Below are positions 55,526 to 64,000 of a stretch of DNA of 64,000 bases, in pieces. The notes beneath the pieces were generated by a model. It did not search any database, was not told the DNA's origin, and saw only the letters and a list, made by a program, of their open reading frames with translations. The DNA is from Allobranchiibius sp. CTAmp26 (GTDB lineage: Bacteria; Actinomycetota; Actinomycetes; Actinomycetales; Dermatophilaceae). Location of the stretch: contig NZ_JAGEKR010000002.1 of assembly GCF_017565405.1 (NCBI RefSeq), forward strand, positions 25,025-89,024. The letters are read 5' to 3'. Both the position numbers and the translations under genes were made by a program. Numbering within the stretch: the stretch's first letter is position 1; each line of letters starts with the position of its first letter.

Positions 55526-56317
55526 TTACGTCAGCGATCGCGCGGCGCGCGCGGAAACGACCTGGCGGATCACGGCCAGCACGTCGGCGGAGTCCTCGAT
55601 GCGGTGCGCGGCGAGAGTGTCGCCGGTGCCCACCTTGATCGTGACGTGCCCGTCACTCGCCGGAAGCACCTCGAACGCCCGCTCGTCGGTGCGGTCGTCG
55701 CCCAGGTAGCAGGTGACTTTCGACCCCACGTGCTCGGCGAGCGCGTGCAGGGCCGCGCCCTTGTTCGTGTCGAGGACGCCGATCTCCAGCACGTTCTTGC
55801 CGGCGATCACGTGAACGCCGGGAATCTGCCGGGCAGCCCCCTCGGCCGCCGCGATCGCGGGGGCCGCGACGGCGTCGTCCAGCCCGCGGGTGTGCAACGC
55901 CGCGCCGGCTGCCTTGCGCTCAACGCGGGTGCCGGGGTGCTGCGCCGAGACGCGTTCGAGCGCCTCGACGACGGTGCGCAGCCGGTCCGCGGCGGCGTCG
56001 TCCCACGCCTCACCGGTGTCCAGCGGGACGCTCGGCTGGGCGCCGTGCGAGCCGATCAGCACGATGGGCTCGTCCTCGGCGATTCCGGACAGGTGGCGCA
56101 GCGTCGCCAGGTCGCGGCCCGACACGATGGCGACGGTGGCGCCGTCCGACGCCGCCAGCTCGCGTAGGGCCTGCACCGAGCCGGGGATCGGCGCCGACGT
56201 CGACGGGTCGAGCACCAGAGGCGCCAGCACCCCGTCGAAGTCCGTGCCGTAGAGGATGCGGTCGTGCGCGGCGTACGCCGTGAGCGCGTCCCGCAGGGCC
56301 GGGTCGAGGTCCGTCAT
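55526..56317 (-). CDS. otsB: Trehalose-6-phosphate phosphatase
   Basis: A 263-residue HAD enzyme releasing trehalose from trehalose-6-phosphate. The HAD nucleophile motif is GTDFDGVLAPL, with further motifs VAIVSGRDLATL, the Lys in NVLEIGVLDTNKG and Mg-binding GDDRTDERAF. Its ATG overlaps the otsA stop (ATGA). Together they give a second trehalose pathway beside TreYZ at the left end of the window. Confidence 0.95.
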   Translation of the reverse strand: MTDLDPALRDALTAYAAHDRILYGTDFDGVLAPLVLDPSTSAPIPGSVQALRELAASDGATVAIVSGRDLATLRHLSGIAEDEPIVLIGSHGAQPSVPLDTGEAWDDAAADRLRTVVEALERVSAQHPGTRVERKAAGAALHTRGLDDAVAAPAIAAAEGAARQIPGVHVIAGKNVLEIGVLDTNKGAALHALAEHVGSKVTCYLGDDRTDERAFEVLPASDGHVTIKVGTGDTLAAHRIEDSADVLAVIRQVVSARAARSLT

Positions 56318-57732
56318 GACGCCGGACGCTCGGGAGCAGCCTTGAGCGCGTCCAGGAAACTGCCCGCCCACTTCTGGACGTCGTTGTCCAGCACGACTTT
56401 GCGCAACCGCTTCATCTGCGCCCGGCGTTCCTTCTCGGGCGCGTCGATCGCGGCGACGATGGTCTTCTTCAGGCTGCGGATGTCGTGCGGGTTGCACAGG
56501 AACGACCCGCGGGCGAGCTCCGTGGCGGCGCCGGTGAACTCGCTCAGCACCAGGGCGCCGTCGTCGGCGCAGCACGTGACGTACTCCTTGGCGACCAGGT
56601 TCATCCCGTCGCGCAGCGGCGTGACGAGGGCAACGTCGGCCGCGACGAAGAGCGCGATCATCTCCTCGCGCGGGAAGGACCGGTGCATGTAGGTGACGGC
56701 CGGCGAGCCGATTGGGGAGTACTCACCGTTGATCTGCCCCACGGTCTGCTCCACCTGCCCCCGCAGCGTGCGGTAGGCCTGCAGTCGCTCACGACTGGGC
56801 GTGGCCACCTGCACCAGCGTGACGTCGGCAGGGTCGAGGGTCTTCTCGGCCAGCAGCTCGCCGTACGCCTTGAGGCGGTGCCGGATGCCCTTGGTGTAGT
56901 CCAACCGGTCCACGCCGAGCAGCAGCTTCTGGGGATTGCCGAGGTCCTTGCGGATCTGGGCGGCACGTTCGCGCACCTTGTCGGAGTGCGCGAGCTCGTA
57001 CACGTCGTGGGAGTCGATCGAGATCGGCACCGCCGCCGCTCGCGTCGTCCGCCCGTCGCCGTGCTGCACCACGTCACCGCGCACATGCACGTGCAGCAGC
57101 CGGCGGCAGGAGCGCAGGAAGTTCTCGGCATCGGCCGCACGCTGGAAGCCGAGGAAGTCCGCGCCGAGCAGTCCCCAGAGCAGATCCTCGCGGCCGGGCA
57201 GCTGCATGAACAGCTCCACCGGTGGGAAGGGGATGTGGTTGAACCACCCGATCCGTACATCGGGGCGCAGCTCGCGGACCATGGCAGGCGCGAGCTGCAG
57301 CTGGTAGTCGTGCACCCAGACCGTCGCCTCCGGCGCTGCCAGGTCGGCGATCTTCTGCGCGAAGCGCTGGTTCACCCGCTCGTACGCCGTGCGCCACCGC
57401 CGCTTGAAGGTCGCCGGCACGATCACGTCGTGGTAGAGCGGCCAGATGCTGTCGTTGCTGAATCCCTCGTAGTAGTCGACGTGTTCGTCGTCGCTGAGAC
57501 CGATCGGGACCAGATACATCTCACTGTCCTCGAACGGCGCGGGCGGCTCGCCGGTCTCGCCCGCCCAGCCGATCCACGCGGCGCCCTCGCGCCCGCGCAT
57601 CACCGACTCCATGGCCGTGACCAGGCCACCGGGACTCCGCGAGAACGTCACGTTGCCCGCGTCGTCGGTGGTCTGGTCCACCGGAAGCCGGTTTGCGGCG
57701 ATGACGAAATCGAAGGTATCTGGGTCGGGCAC
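56314..57732 (-). CDS. otsA: Trehalose-6-phosphate synthase
   Basis: A 472-residue GT20 glycosyltransferase joining UDP- or ADP-glucose to glucose-6-phosphate. Motifs are ANRLPVD near the start, SPGGLVTAM, WVHDYQLQLAPAMVRELRP, GWFNHIPFPP, LGVDRLDYTKGI and LVAKEYVTCC, as in OtsA. The GTG start has CAGGAG about 12 bases upstream. The promoter region lies in the 406-base gap to the kinase gene. It is coupled to otsB. Confidence 0.95.
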   Translation of the reverse strand: MPDPDTFDFVIAANRLPVDQTTDDAGNVTFSRSPGGLVTAMESVMRGREGAAWIGWAGETGEPPAPFEDSEMYLVPIGLSDDEHVDYYEGFSNDSIWPLYHDVIVPATFKRRWRTAYERVNQRFAQKIADLAAPEATVWVHDYQLQLAPAMVRELRPDVRIGWFNHIPFPPVELFMQLPGREDLLWGLLGADFLGFQRAADAENFLRSCRRLLHVHVRGDVVQHGDGRTTRAAAVPISIDSHDVYELAHSDKVRERAAQIRKDLGNPQKLLLGVDRLDYTKGIRHRLKAYGELLAEKTLDPADVTLVQVATPSRERLQAYRTLRGQVEQTVGQINGEYSPIGSPAVTYMHRSFPREEMIALFVAADVALVTPLRDGMNLVAKEYVTCCADDGALVLSEFTGAATELARGSFLCNPHDIRSLKKTIVAAIDAPEKERRAQMKRLRKVVLDNDVQKWAGSFLDALKAAPERPAS

Positions 57733-57850
57733 GTAACACGCTCCTGCGCTGGGGATCCTCGGGCTGATCGTCGCACCCTCAGGTCTACCGCGTTCGCCGG
57801 GTCAGCACGCAATGCGCCCGCGTTGGCCCACGTCTGCGTCTTGTTCAAAA

Positions 57851-57869
57851 TTAGGCGAGCTTTCCCTAG
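57851..57869. promoter_or_regulatory. DtxR/IdeR-like iron box
   Basis: TTAGGCGAGCTTTCCCTAG matches the 19-bp IdeR/DtxR consensus at about 13 positions, including both TTAGG and CCTA ends. It lies 2 bases before an ATG and upstream of the gene remnant. It could also affect the divergent otsA promoter. Confidence 0.5.
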
Positions 57870-57903
57870 CTATGACGGAGTTCGCCGTTGCCACCGCCCG
57901 AGG

Positions 57904-58060
57904 GTCGCCGTCGGCGAGACGGTGCTGGGGCTGGGGGTGCTCGTCGTGGTGCCGTTCCTCACCGGTTCGGCCCGCGGCGAGGCCGGCACCGGCAAGGTCG
58001 GGCCGCTGGACGGTCGCACGCTCCTGATCGCCGCGATGCTCGCCCGGCGGCCTCGCGCAC
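57904..58060 (+). pseudogene. Remnant of a CopD-like membrane protein
   Basis: Bases 57904-58060 read VAVGETVLGLGVLVVVPFLT and then GSARGEAGTGKVGPLDGRTL in one frame, with G or C at nearly every third position, so this was probably once coding. The pattern resembles the last helix of CopD-type copper transport domains (a Arg-Ser-Val-x-x-Glu-x-x-Leu-Gly run). No start is available in this frame; the ATG at 57872 is in another frame and stops at 58027. The rest of the 406-base gap shows only the iron-box-like site and the otsA and kinase promoters. Confidence 0.35.
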
Positions 58061-58138
58061 CGAGTGAACAGGCGCCGTGCCACGCCGCGCCGGGCACGCT
58101 CTCGCGCACCTCTCCCTGCGAGCACTTACGGTTGAACC

Positions 58139-59956
<1,818 letters not shown>

Positions 59957-60108
59957 GGCAGCATGACGGGATCGCTCCGCTGAGGGTGGTGCCCGCACGT
60001 CCTGCGCAGGGGGTGTGCCACCGACCCGCGTGGTCCCCTGTGCACGCCAGGTGCGGTGCGGGACCATCGAACCCTTCCCCAACGACGTACTGGAGGTGCG
60101 TGAGACCC

Positions 60109-61674
60109 ATGGCGCAGTACGGCCACGAGGCACCCCTGCCCGATCCGGATTCCGGAAGCTATCCGAGCCGCCAGGGCACCGACGCCCCGTTCGCCGAGTC
60201 GCCGTCCCACGGCTTCCCGGTGCAGCGACGGATGCGCTTCCTGCGCGGCGAGCCGGTCACCGAGCCCATGCCGATCGCGGACGCGCTGCGCACCTCGCCG
60301 TACCGCCACCCGGCGACGATGAGCGCACCGGAGAAGGACGACGGCACCCGCAAGGCGCTGGATCTCGCGGTGCGCGTGGGCGAGCTGTTGCTGCGCTGCG
60401 GTGCGGGCACCAGGGACGTCGAGGCCAGCGTGGTCGCGGTTGCCGCGGCGGCCGGGCTGCGGCGCCTCGAGGTCGACATCACCAACCAGTCGCTGCTGGT
60501 GCAGGCGCCCGGACCATCGGGAGAGACCGTCACGATGCTGCGCGTCGTACGGTCGAGCACCCGTGACTTCGCCCGGCTGACCGATGTGCACGTCATGGTG
60601 CAGGAGCTGACCAGGGGCGGCTTCACCGACATCGACGAGGCGCTGGGCAGGCTCAAGCGGATCCAGCGCAGTACACGGATCTACCCGCGCTGGTCGATCG
60701 CGGTGGGCTACTCGGCCCTGGCAGGGTCGGTGTGCGCGCTGCTCGGCGGCGGCAGCATGGCCATCGTCGTGGCCGTGTTGTCCGCCTTCGTCACCGACTA
60801 TCTCGGGCGCCTGATCCGCAAGCGCAACATCCCGTCGTTCTACATCGACGCGGTCGGGAGCGCGGTGTCGGTGATGCTGGCCTGGTTGGGGTACCTGTTG
60901 GCCGCGAAGGGCGGTCTGGGGCTGCAGATGTCGACGTCCGACTTCGCGTACGCCGTCTCCGGCGGGTTGGTCGTGCTGCTGCCCGGACGTGCGATGGCCT
61001 CGGCGGTCGAGGACGCCATCACGGGGTATCCGGTGACCGGCGCGGGACGGTTGCTCACCGTCTTCCTGAGCGCCGCGGGCATCATCGTCGGGGTCGCCGG
61101 GGGCCTGTCCCTCACGCTCAAACTCGACTCGGCGCTCAACCTCGAGCTGACCTCCCCGGGGGCCCTGCACTTCGGATCCTCGAGCGCGACGCTCAGTCTG
61201 CAGTTCGTCTACGGCGCGGTCGGTGCGGCCGCCGGTGCGCTGACGATGCGCAGCAAGCCCCGGTTCATCCTGCCGACCGCCGTGCTCGGCAGCCTGGCGC
61301 TGGGGCTGTCGGGGCTGGCGCACCTGGTGTGGGCCGTCGGGGCGACCACCTCCATCGCGGTCGCGTCGGTGGCGGTGGGACTGCTCGCCCGCGTCATCGG
61401 CCTCCGACTCGGTGCGCCCGCGCTCGTGCTGGTGCTGCCGGCGGTCTCGCCGATGCTTCCCGGTCTGCGGATCTTCGAGGGCATGTACGACGCCATCGTC
61501 GGTTCGGTGATCGGCTCCGCCGCCTCCAACACCCAGAGCGCGGCGGCGTTTCCGACCCTGCTGGGCGCGGCGGGGGTCGCGCTCGCCATCAGCACGGGGG
61601 TCGTGCTCGGTGACGTGCTCGCCGCACCGCTGGATCGCAACGCACTGCGCCGCCGCCGAGCGCGCATACGCTGA
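60109..61674 (+). CDS. ThrE-type threonine/serine exporter family protein
   Basis: A 521-residue membrane protein. About 85 hydrophilic residues lead to the DUF1212 domain (LRCGAGTRDVEASVVAVAAA, then RRLEVDITNQSLLVQ), which has a hydrolase-like look, followed by ten hydrophobic helices, the second half being the DUF3815 part. This is the layout of Corynebacterium ThrE, which exports threonine and serine. TGGAGGTG lies before the ATG. It follows the kinase gene by 152 bases in the same direction. Confidence 0.9.
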   Translation: MAQYGHEAPLPDPDSGSYPSRQGTDAPFAESPSHGFPVQRRMRFLRGEPVTEPMPIADALRTSPYRHPATMSAPEKDDGTRKALDLAVRVGELLLRCGAGTRDVEASVVAVAAAAGLRRLEVDITNQSLLVQAPGPSGETVTMLRVVRSSTRDFARLTDVHVMVQELTRGGFTDIDEALGRLKRIQRSTRIYPRWSIAVGYSALAGSVCALLGGGSMAIVVAVLSAFVTDYLGRLIRKRNIPSFYIDAVGSAVSVMLAWLGYLLAAKGGLGLQMSTSDFAYAVSGGLVVLLPGRAMASAVEDAITGYPVTGAGRLLTVFLSAAGIIVGVAGGLSLTLKLDSALNLELTSPGALHFGSSSATLSLQFVYGAVGAAAGALTMRSKPRFILPTAVLGSLALGLSGLAHLVWAVGATTSIAVASVAVGLLARVIGLRLGAPALVLVLPAVSPMLPGLRIFEGMYDAIVGSVIGSAASNTQSAAAFPTLLGAAGVALAISTGVVLGDVLAAPLDRNALRRRRARIR

Positions 61675-61882
61675 TCTTTCAAATAGAGCAAGCATTTTCG
61701 CCCGCGTGTCGCAAACCTCCGGTAACGTTTGCCGCCGCGAGCGATGTGATCACCAGTCACACGCACCTCATGCGTCACACGATCGCGGCCTGGATGGATC
61801 TGGATCTGCCACAACTTCATACCGTTCCACTCGCGCGTCCGGACGCCGAACCTCATCGGACGCACCGGCCCCTCACTCCCGA

Positions 61883-62007
61883 GGACGCCGGCCGAGGACG
61901 GGGGACCCAACAACGGCGGACGCCGTGCGTGTCTGCCTAGGGGTGAAGCCGGTACACCGGCCGGGCACCTGACAGCCCGAACCCGACAGCTCACCCCGTA
62001 GGCGTTC
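61883..62007 (+). ncRNA. Cyclic di-AMP riboswitch (ydaO/yuaA class) before rpf
   Basis: Conserved blocks appear in order: GGGGGACCCAA at 61900-61910, GGGGTGAA at 61940-61947, and CCGAACCCGACAGC followed by TCACCCCGTAGGCG across 61977-62004. The ends pair: GGACGCC (61883-61889) with GGCGTTC (62001-62007), forming P1. This is the form known upstream of actinobacterial cell-wall hydrolase and rpf genes, where c-di-AMP binding lowers expression. The gap from 61675 to 61882 holds the promoter region, with GCAAAC/GTTTGC inverted arms at 61711-61732 and no gene. Confidence 0.88.
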
Positions 62008-62024
62008 GTCAGGAAGGAACGCTG

Positions 62025-62756
62025 TTGCGTTACGCCCCCAAGCACGCTGCAACGAAACAATCGTCCATCACCGGACGGCGTACGGCCGGAGTCATGATGG
62101 CCTCCGCCGCCACCGTCGGAGCCGGTCTCGCCACGGCGGGTGCCGCCCACGCGGAGTCGCCGTACAACGTCTGGGACCGCGTCGCGACCTGCGAGAGCAC
62201 CAACAACTGGACCATCGACACCGGCAACGGGTACTACGGCGGACTGCAGTTCTCGGCGAGCACCTGGACCGGCTTCGGCGGCTCGAAGTACGGCACCACC
62301 GCCAACCTGGCCACCCGTGATCAGCAGATCTACATCGCCCAGGCCGTGCTGCGAGCGCAGGGCCCCGGTGCCTGGCCGGTGTGCAGCGTGCGCGCCGGCC
62401 TCACCCGCGCCAACGGTCTCGCCGTGGTGGTCGACCCCGGCGCCGGCAACCCCACCCCCGCGCCGCCGCCCTCCCGCGGCACCGTCCGCAAGCTGGCCGT
62501 GGACGGCTCGATGGGCCCGCTCACCATCAAGGCCCTGCAGCAGTGGGTCGGCGTGTCGCAGACCGGGACGATGACCTACGGCACCCGGACCGCCCTGCAG
62601 CGCAAGGTCGGCACCACCCCCGACGGCGACGTCGGTCCCAAGACGATCGCCGCCCTGCAGACCAAGATCGGCATCAGCCGCGACGGCGCGTCGTACATGA
62701 ACACGCGCACCGTCCGCGGTCTGCAGACCTTCCTGAACACGTACGTGCTGGTCTGA
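62025..62756 (+). CDS. rpf: Resuscitation-promoting factor-type muralytic enzyme
   Basis: A 243-residue secreted protein. The signal peptide cleaves near residue 43 (GAAHAESPYN). The Rpf lysozyme-like domain is about 44-120 with the catalytic Glu in VATCESTNNWTID and GGLQFSASTWTGFGG. Residues about 155-240 form a peptidoglycan-binding region with three related stretches (VDGSMGPLTIKALQQWVG, MTYGTRTALQRKVG, GDVGPKTIAALQTKIG). The start is TTG with AGGAAGGA 7 bases upstream. Rpf enzymes cleave peptidoglycan and help dormant cells regrow. A c-di-AMP riboswitch precedes it. Confidence 0.94.
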   Translation: MRYAPKHAATKQSSITGRRTAGVMMASAATVGAGLATAGAAHAESPYNVWDRVATCESTNNWTIDTGNGYYGGLQFSASTWTGFGGSKYGTTANLATRDQQIYIAQAVLRAQGPGAWPVCSVRAGLTRANGLAVVVDPGAGNPTPAPPPSRGTVRKLAVDGSMGPLTIKALQQWVGVSQTGTMTYGTRTALQRKVGTTPDGDVGPKTIAALQTKIGISRDGASYMNTRTVRGLQTFLNTYVLV

Positions 62757-62768
62757 GCCAGCGTTCGC

Positions 62769-62799
62769 ACCGCCCGTCCCTCTCGCAGGGGCGGGCGGT
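62769..62799 (+). terminator. Terminator after rpf
   Basis: ACCGCCCGTCCC (62769-62780) pairs with GGGGCGGGCGGT (62788-62799) with one G-T pair, around a 7-base loop, 13 bases after the rpf stop, and is followed by T. Confidence 0.8.
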
Positions 62800-62836
62800 T
62801 CGTCGTGATGCGGGTGGATTGTCGCGGCGTCGCCCA

Positions 62837-62964
62837 CGTTGTGGCCCGCTCGGCCCGCAACGCACGCCCTAGCGACGTGCGCGGGCTCGTTTTGGCCCGC
62901 TCGGCCCGAAACGTGCTGCACGGCAGAGTGATGGGCCTCGTTCGGGCCCGCTCAGTCCACAACG
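62837..62964. repeat. Array of three 26-bp palindromes with 25-bp spacers
   Basis: Three related 26-bp units start CGTT-N2-GG, contain CCCGCTC, and end AACG, at 62837-62862, 62888-62913 and 62939-62964. The spacers, 62863-62887 and 62914-62938, are each exactly 25 bp, so the period is 51 bp. Each unit can fold on itself (CGTT with AACG; GGCC with GGCC). Outer flanks CCCACGTTGTGG (62833-62844) and its complement (62957-62968) pair with each other. No gene is supported between 62757 and 63053; both strands have open frames with 17-residue repeats across it, but without coding signs. Confidence 0.85.
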
Positions 62965-63053
62965 TGGGGTGCCCGCCCCCGTGGTCCGTGGTGGGGGTCG
63001 GCTTTGTCCACAGACCGCCCACGCGCGGGCGCTCGCTCCATCAGACTGACGCG

Positions 63054-63692
63054 ATGACCGCGGTCGCCGTCGTCCTCGCTGCCGCGCTCGGCGCGGCGTA
63101 CGGCGGGTGGCTGCGGCGTGCGCTCGCCCGTGGCGGCTACCGGCTCGTCGACGAGACCGGGCCGCTGCCCGCGCTCAGGTGGCTCGCGCCCGTCGCGGCG
63201 CTGGCGGCCGCCGGTGCCGTCTGGCACCTGGGGGACGTGCACCGCTGGGGACTGTCGGCGGCGTACGCCGTGCTGATCGCGGTCTCGCTCCCGCTGGCAG
63301 CGATCGACCTGGACGTGCACCGGTTGCCCGATCGCCTCACCCTGCCGGCGATCCCGGCGGTCGCCGTGCTGCTCGCGCTGGAGTGGGACGGCGGCCGGAT
63401 GCTCCGGGCGCTGGTCTGCGCGGTGCTCGCCGGCGGGGTCTTCCTGCTCCTGGCGCTCGCGGTGCCCGGCGGCCTCGGACTCGGCGACGTGAAGCTGGCC
63501 GCCCTGCTCGGGCTGCCGCTCGGATGGTGGGGTTACCCGGTGCTGATCCAAGGGTTGGCGGGCGGTTTCGTGATCGGCGGGATCGTCTCGCTCGTGCTGG
63601 TGCTCGCGCGCCGGGCGACTCGCCATACCCACGTCGCGCTCGGCCCGTCGCTGCTCGTCGGTGCGCTGGGAGCGCTGCTCACCGCCACCTGA
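63054..63692 (+). CDS. Prepilin peptidase (A24 family), short form
   Basis: A 212-residue membrane aspartic peptidase that processes type IV pilin or Flp/Tad-type signals. The catalytic Asp residues are in AIDLDVHRLPDRLT and GLGDVKLAALLG. It lacks the N-terminal Cys-rich methyltransferase domain of full PilD, as in Flp/Tad systems and actinobacterial forms. About six to seven helices are visible. The longer frame starting at 62805 crosses the palindrome array and is not used. No pilin or pilus genes are in the window. Confidence 0.88.
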   Translation: MTAVAVVLAAALGAAYGGWLRRALARGGYRLVDETGPLPALRWLAPVAALAAAGAVWHLGDVHRWGLSAAYAVLIAVSLPLAAIDLDVHRLPDRLTLPAIPAVAVLLALEWDGGRMLRALVCAVLAGGVFLLLALAVPGGLGLGDVKLAALLGLPLGWWGYPVLIQGLAGGFVIGGIVSLVLVLARRATRHTHVALGPSLLVGALGALLTAT

Positions 63693-63739
63693 GACCGCCG
63701 GTACGATCGGTGCCGGTCCGCGCGATGTCGCGGACCTGC

Positions 63740-63812
63740 GCCGGTGTAGCTCAGTTGGTAGAGCGCCTCACTTGTAATGAGGATGTCGCAGGTTCGACTC
63801 CTGTCTCCGGCT
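63740..63812 (+). tRNA. tRNA-Thr (anticodon TGT)
   Basis: A 73-base tRNA folds from GCCGGTG to CTCCGGC plus T. The D-stem is GCTC/GAGC, the anticodon stem closes CTTGTAA with TGT at 63773-63775, the T-arm has GCAGG-TTCGACT-CCTGT. The acceptor stem has one U-U opposition at pair 6-67. No CCA is encoded. Confidence 0.95.
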
Positions 63813-63840
63813 CACGTATCGGATCGATCCCACCAGACGA

Positions 63841-63876
63841 CGAGGGCTCTGATCGCGGCCGCGATCAGAGCCCTCG
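63841..63876. terminator. Perfect 36-bp palindrome after tRNA-Thr
   Basis: Two exact 18-bp arms meet with no loop (CGAGGGCTCTGATCGCGG and its complement). It lies between the tRNA and the convergent gene at the window end and likely ends both transcripts. Confidence 0.85.
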
Positions 63877-63887
63877 TGCGTTCTCGG

Positions 63888-64000
63888 TCAGCCGGTGGCG
63901 CCGGCCGGGGTGGTGGTCACCTTCGTGCCCTCCAGCTTGTTCGCCTTCATCGCGTAGGTGTTGGTGAACGTACCCCCGATCGTCACCTTCCCGACGTTGA
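63888..64000 (-). CDS. C-terminal end of an unknown protein (partial)
   Basis: The minus strand is open from the right edge to a TGA at 63888-63890. The last 36 residues read NVGKVTIGGTFTNTYAMKAN and then KLEGTKVTTTPAGATG, a hydrophilic Thr/Gly/Lys-rich tail of a kind common at the end of secreted beta-strand proteins. The start and most of the gene are outside the window, so I give no function. Confidence 0.55.
   Translation of the reverse strand, partial: NVGKVTIGGTFTNTYAMKANKLEGTKVTTTPAGATG

Noticed and set aside
62837..62964. CRISPR array
   Set aside because: Only three diverged repeats, no cas genes, repeats fold on themselves and both spacers end alike (GGGCT and GGCCT), so they are not acquired spacers.

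Overview
The window is chromosomal DNA of a high-GC actinomycete, most likely in the order Micrococcales (my inference). Nearly every reading frame has G or C at the third codon position. Mycothiol genes (mshA, mshD, mscR), a WhiB protein, CarD, a SenX3/RegX3-type system, GlnR, an HbhA-like protein and an Rpf protein are all actinobacterial markers. Gene order around hbhA-DUF2516, mshA-ybjN-gpm-senX3-regX3, lpqE-carD-ispD-ispF-cysS-rlmB and ppk-mutT1 matches what is known from mycobacteria. I recognise no prophage, insertion sequence or cas gene.

Layout. 1-2.5 kb: end of treY, treZ and an unknown gene. 2.6-4.1 kb: flavin reductase, a small zinc-ribbon-like gene and hairpin-rich DNA. 4.1-8.3 kb: pstSCAB with a PHO box. 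8.3-12.5 kb: mutT1, ppk and mshD. 12.7-15.6 kb: a WhiB protein, formaldehyde dehydrogenase and two redox genes. 15.8-18.9 kb: M56/BlaI pair, PAP2 phosphatase, membrane proteins. 19-25.5 kb: a metal-handling block (multicopper oxidase, CDF exporter with ArsR repressor, MMPL transporter, Cys-rich mini-protein, DUF302, CsoR-family repressor) with four CsoR-type operators. 25.6-31 kb: GlnR, MoaD-like, nitrobindin, LCP, YgfZ, methyltransferase. 31-38.9 kb: hbhA region, asparaginase, dtd, manA, mshA, ybjN, gpmA. 39-41.8 kb: phoU and the phosphate two-component system with its own PHO box. 41.8-50.3 kb: lpqE, carD, ispD (fused to a P-loop kinase), ispF, aldo/keto reductase, mscR, MBL hydrolase, cysS, rlmB. 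50.3-57.7 kb: three envelope-type genes, lipase, sortase, otsBA. 57.7-64 kb: gene remnant, Ser/Thr kinase, ThrE-type exporter, c-di-AMP riboswitch plus rpf, prepilin peptidase, tRNA-Thr and the end of a secreted-type gene.

How genes work together. Phosphate supply is one circuit: the two-component system and phoU share an intergenic PHO box, pstS has another, and ppk stores phosphate as polyphosphate. Mycothiol is made by MshA and MshD and used by MscR with its MBL partner to clear formaldehyde. Trehalose can be made by TreYZ (from glucan) and by OtsAB (from UDP- or ADP-glucose). The 20.5-25.5 kb block looks like one regulon under a CsoR-family repressor lacking the His copper ligand.

Most unusual signals. 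(1) Four intergenic elements built from four copies of a short motif in the order + + - - at about 19-20 bp pitch; two share sequence, the other two only geometry. (2) A three-unit array of 26-bp palindromes with exactly 25-bp spacers. (3) The ispD-kinase fusion. (4) The CsoR-type regulon. (5) About sixteen genes whose start codon lies 6-8 bp after a TANNNT hexamer, pointing to widespread leaderless transcription; this was used to choose several starts.
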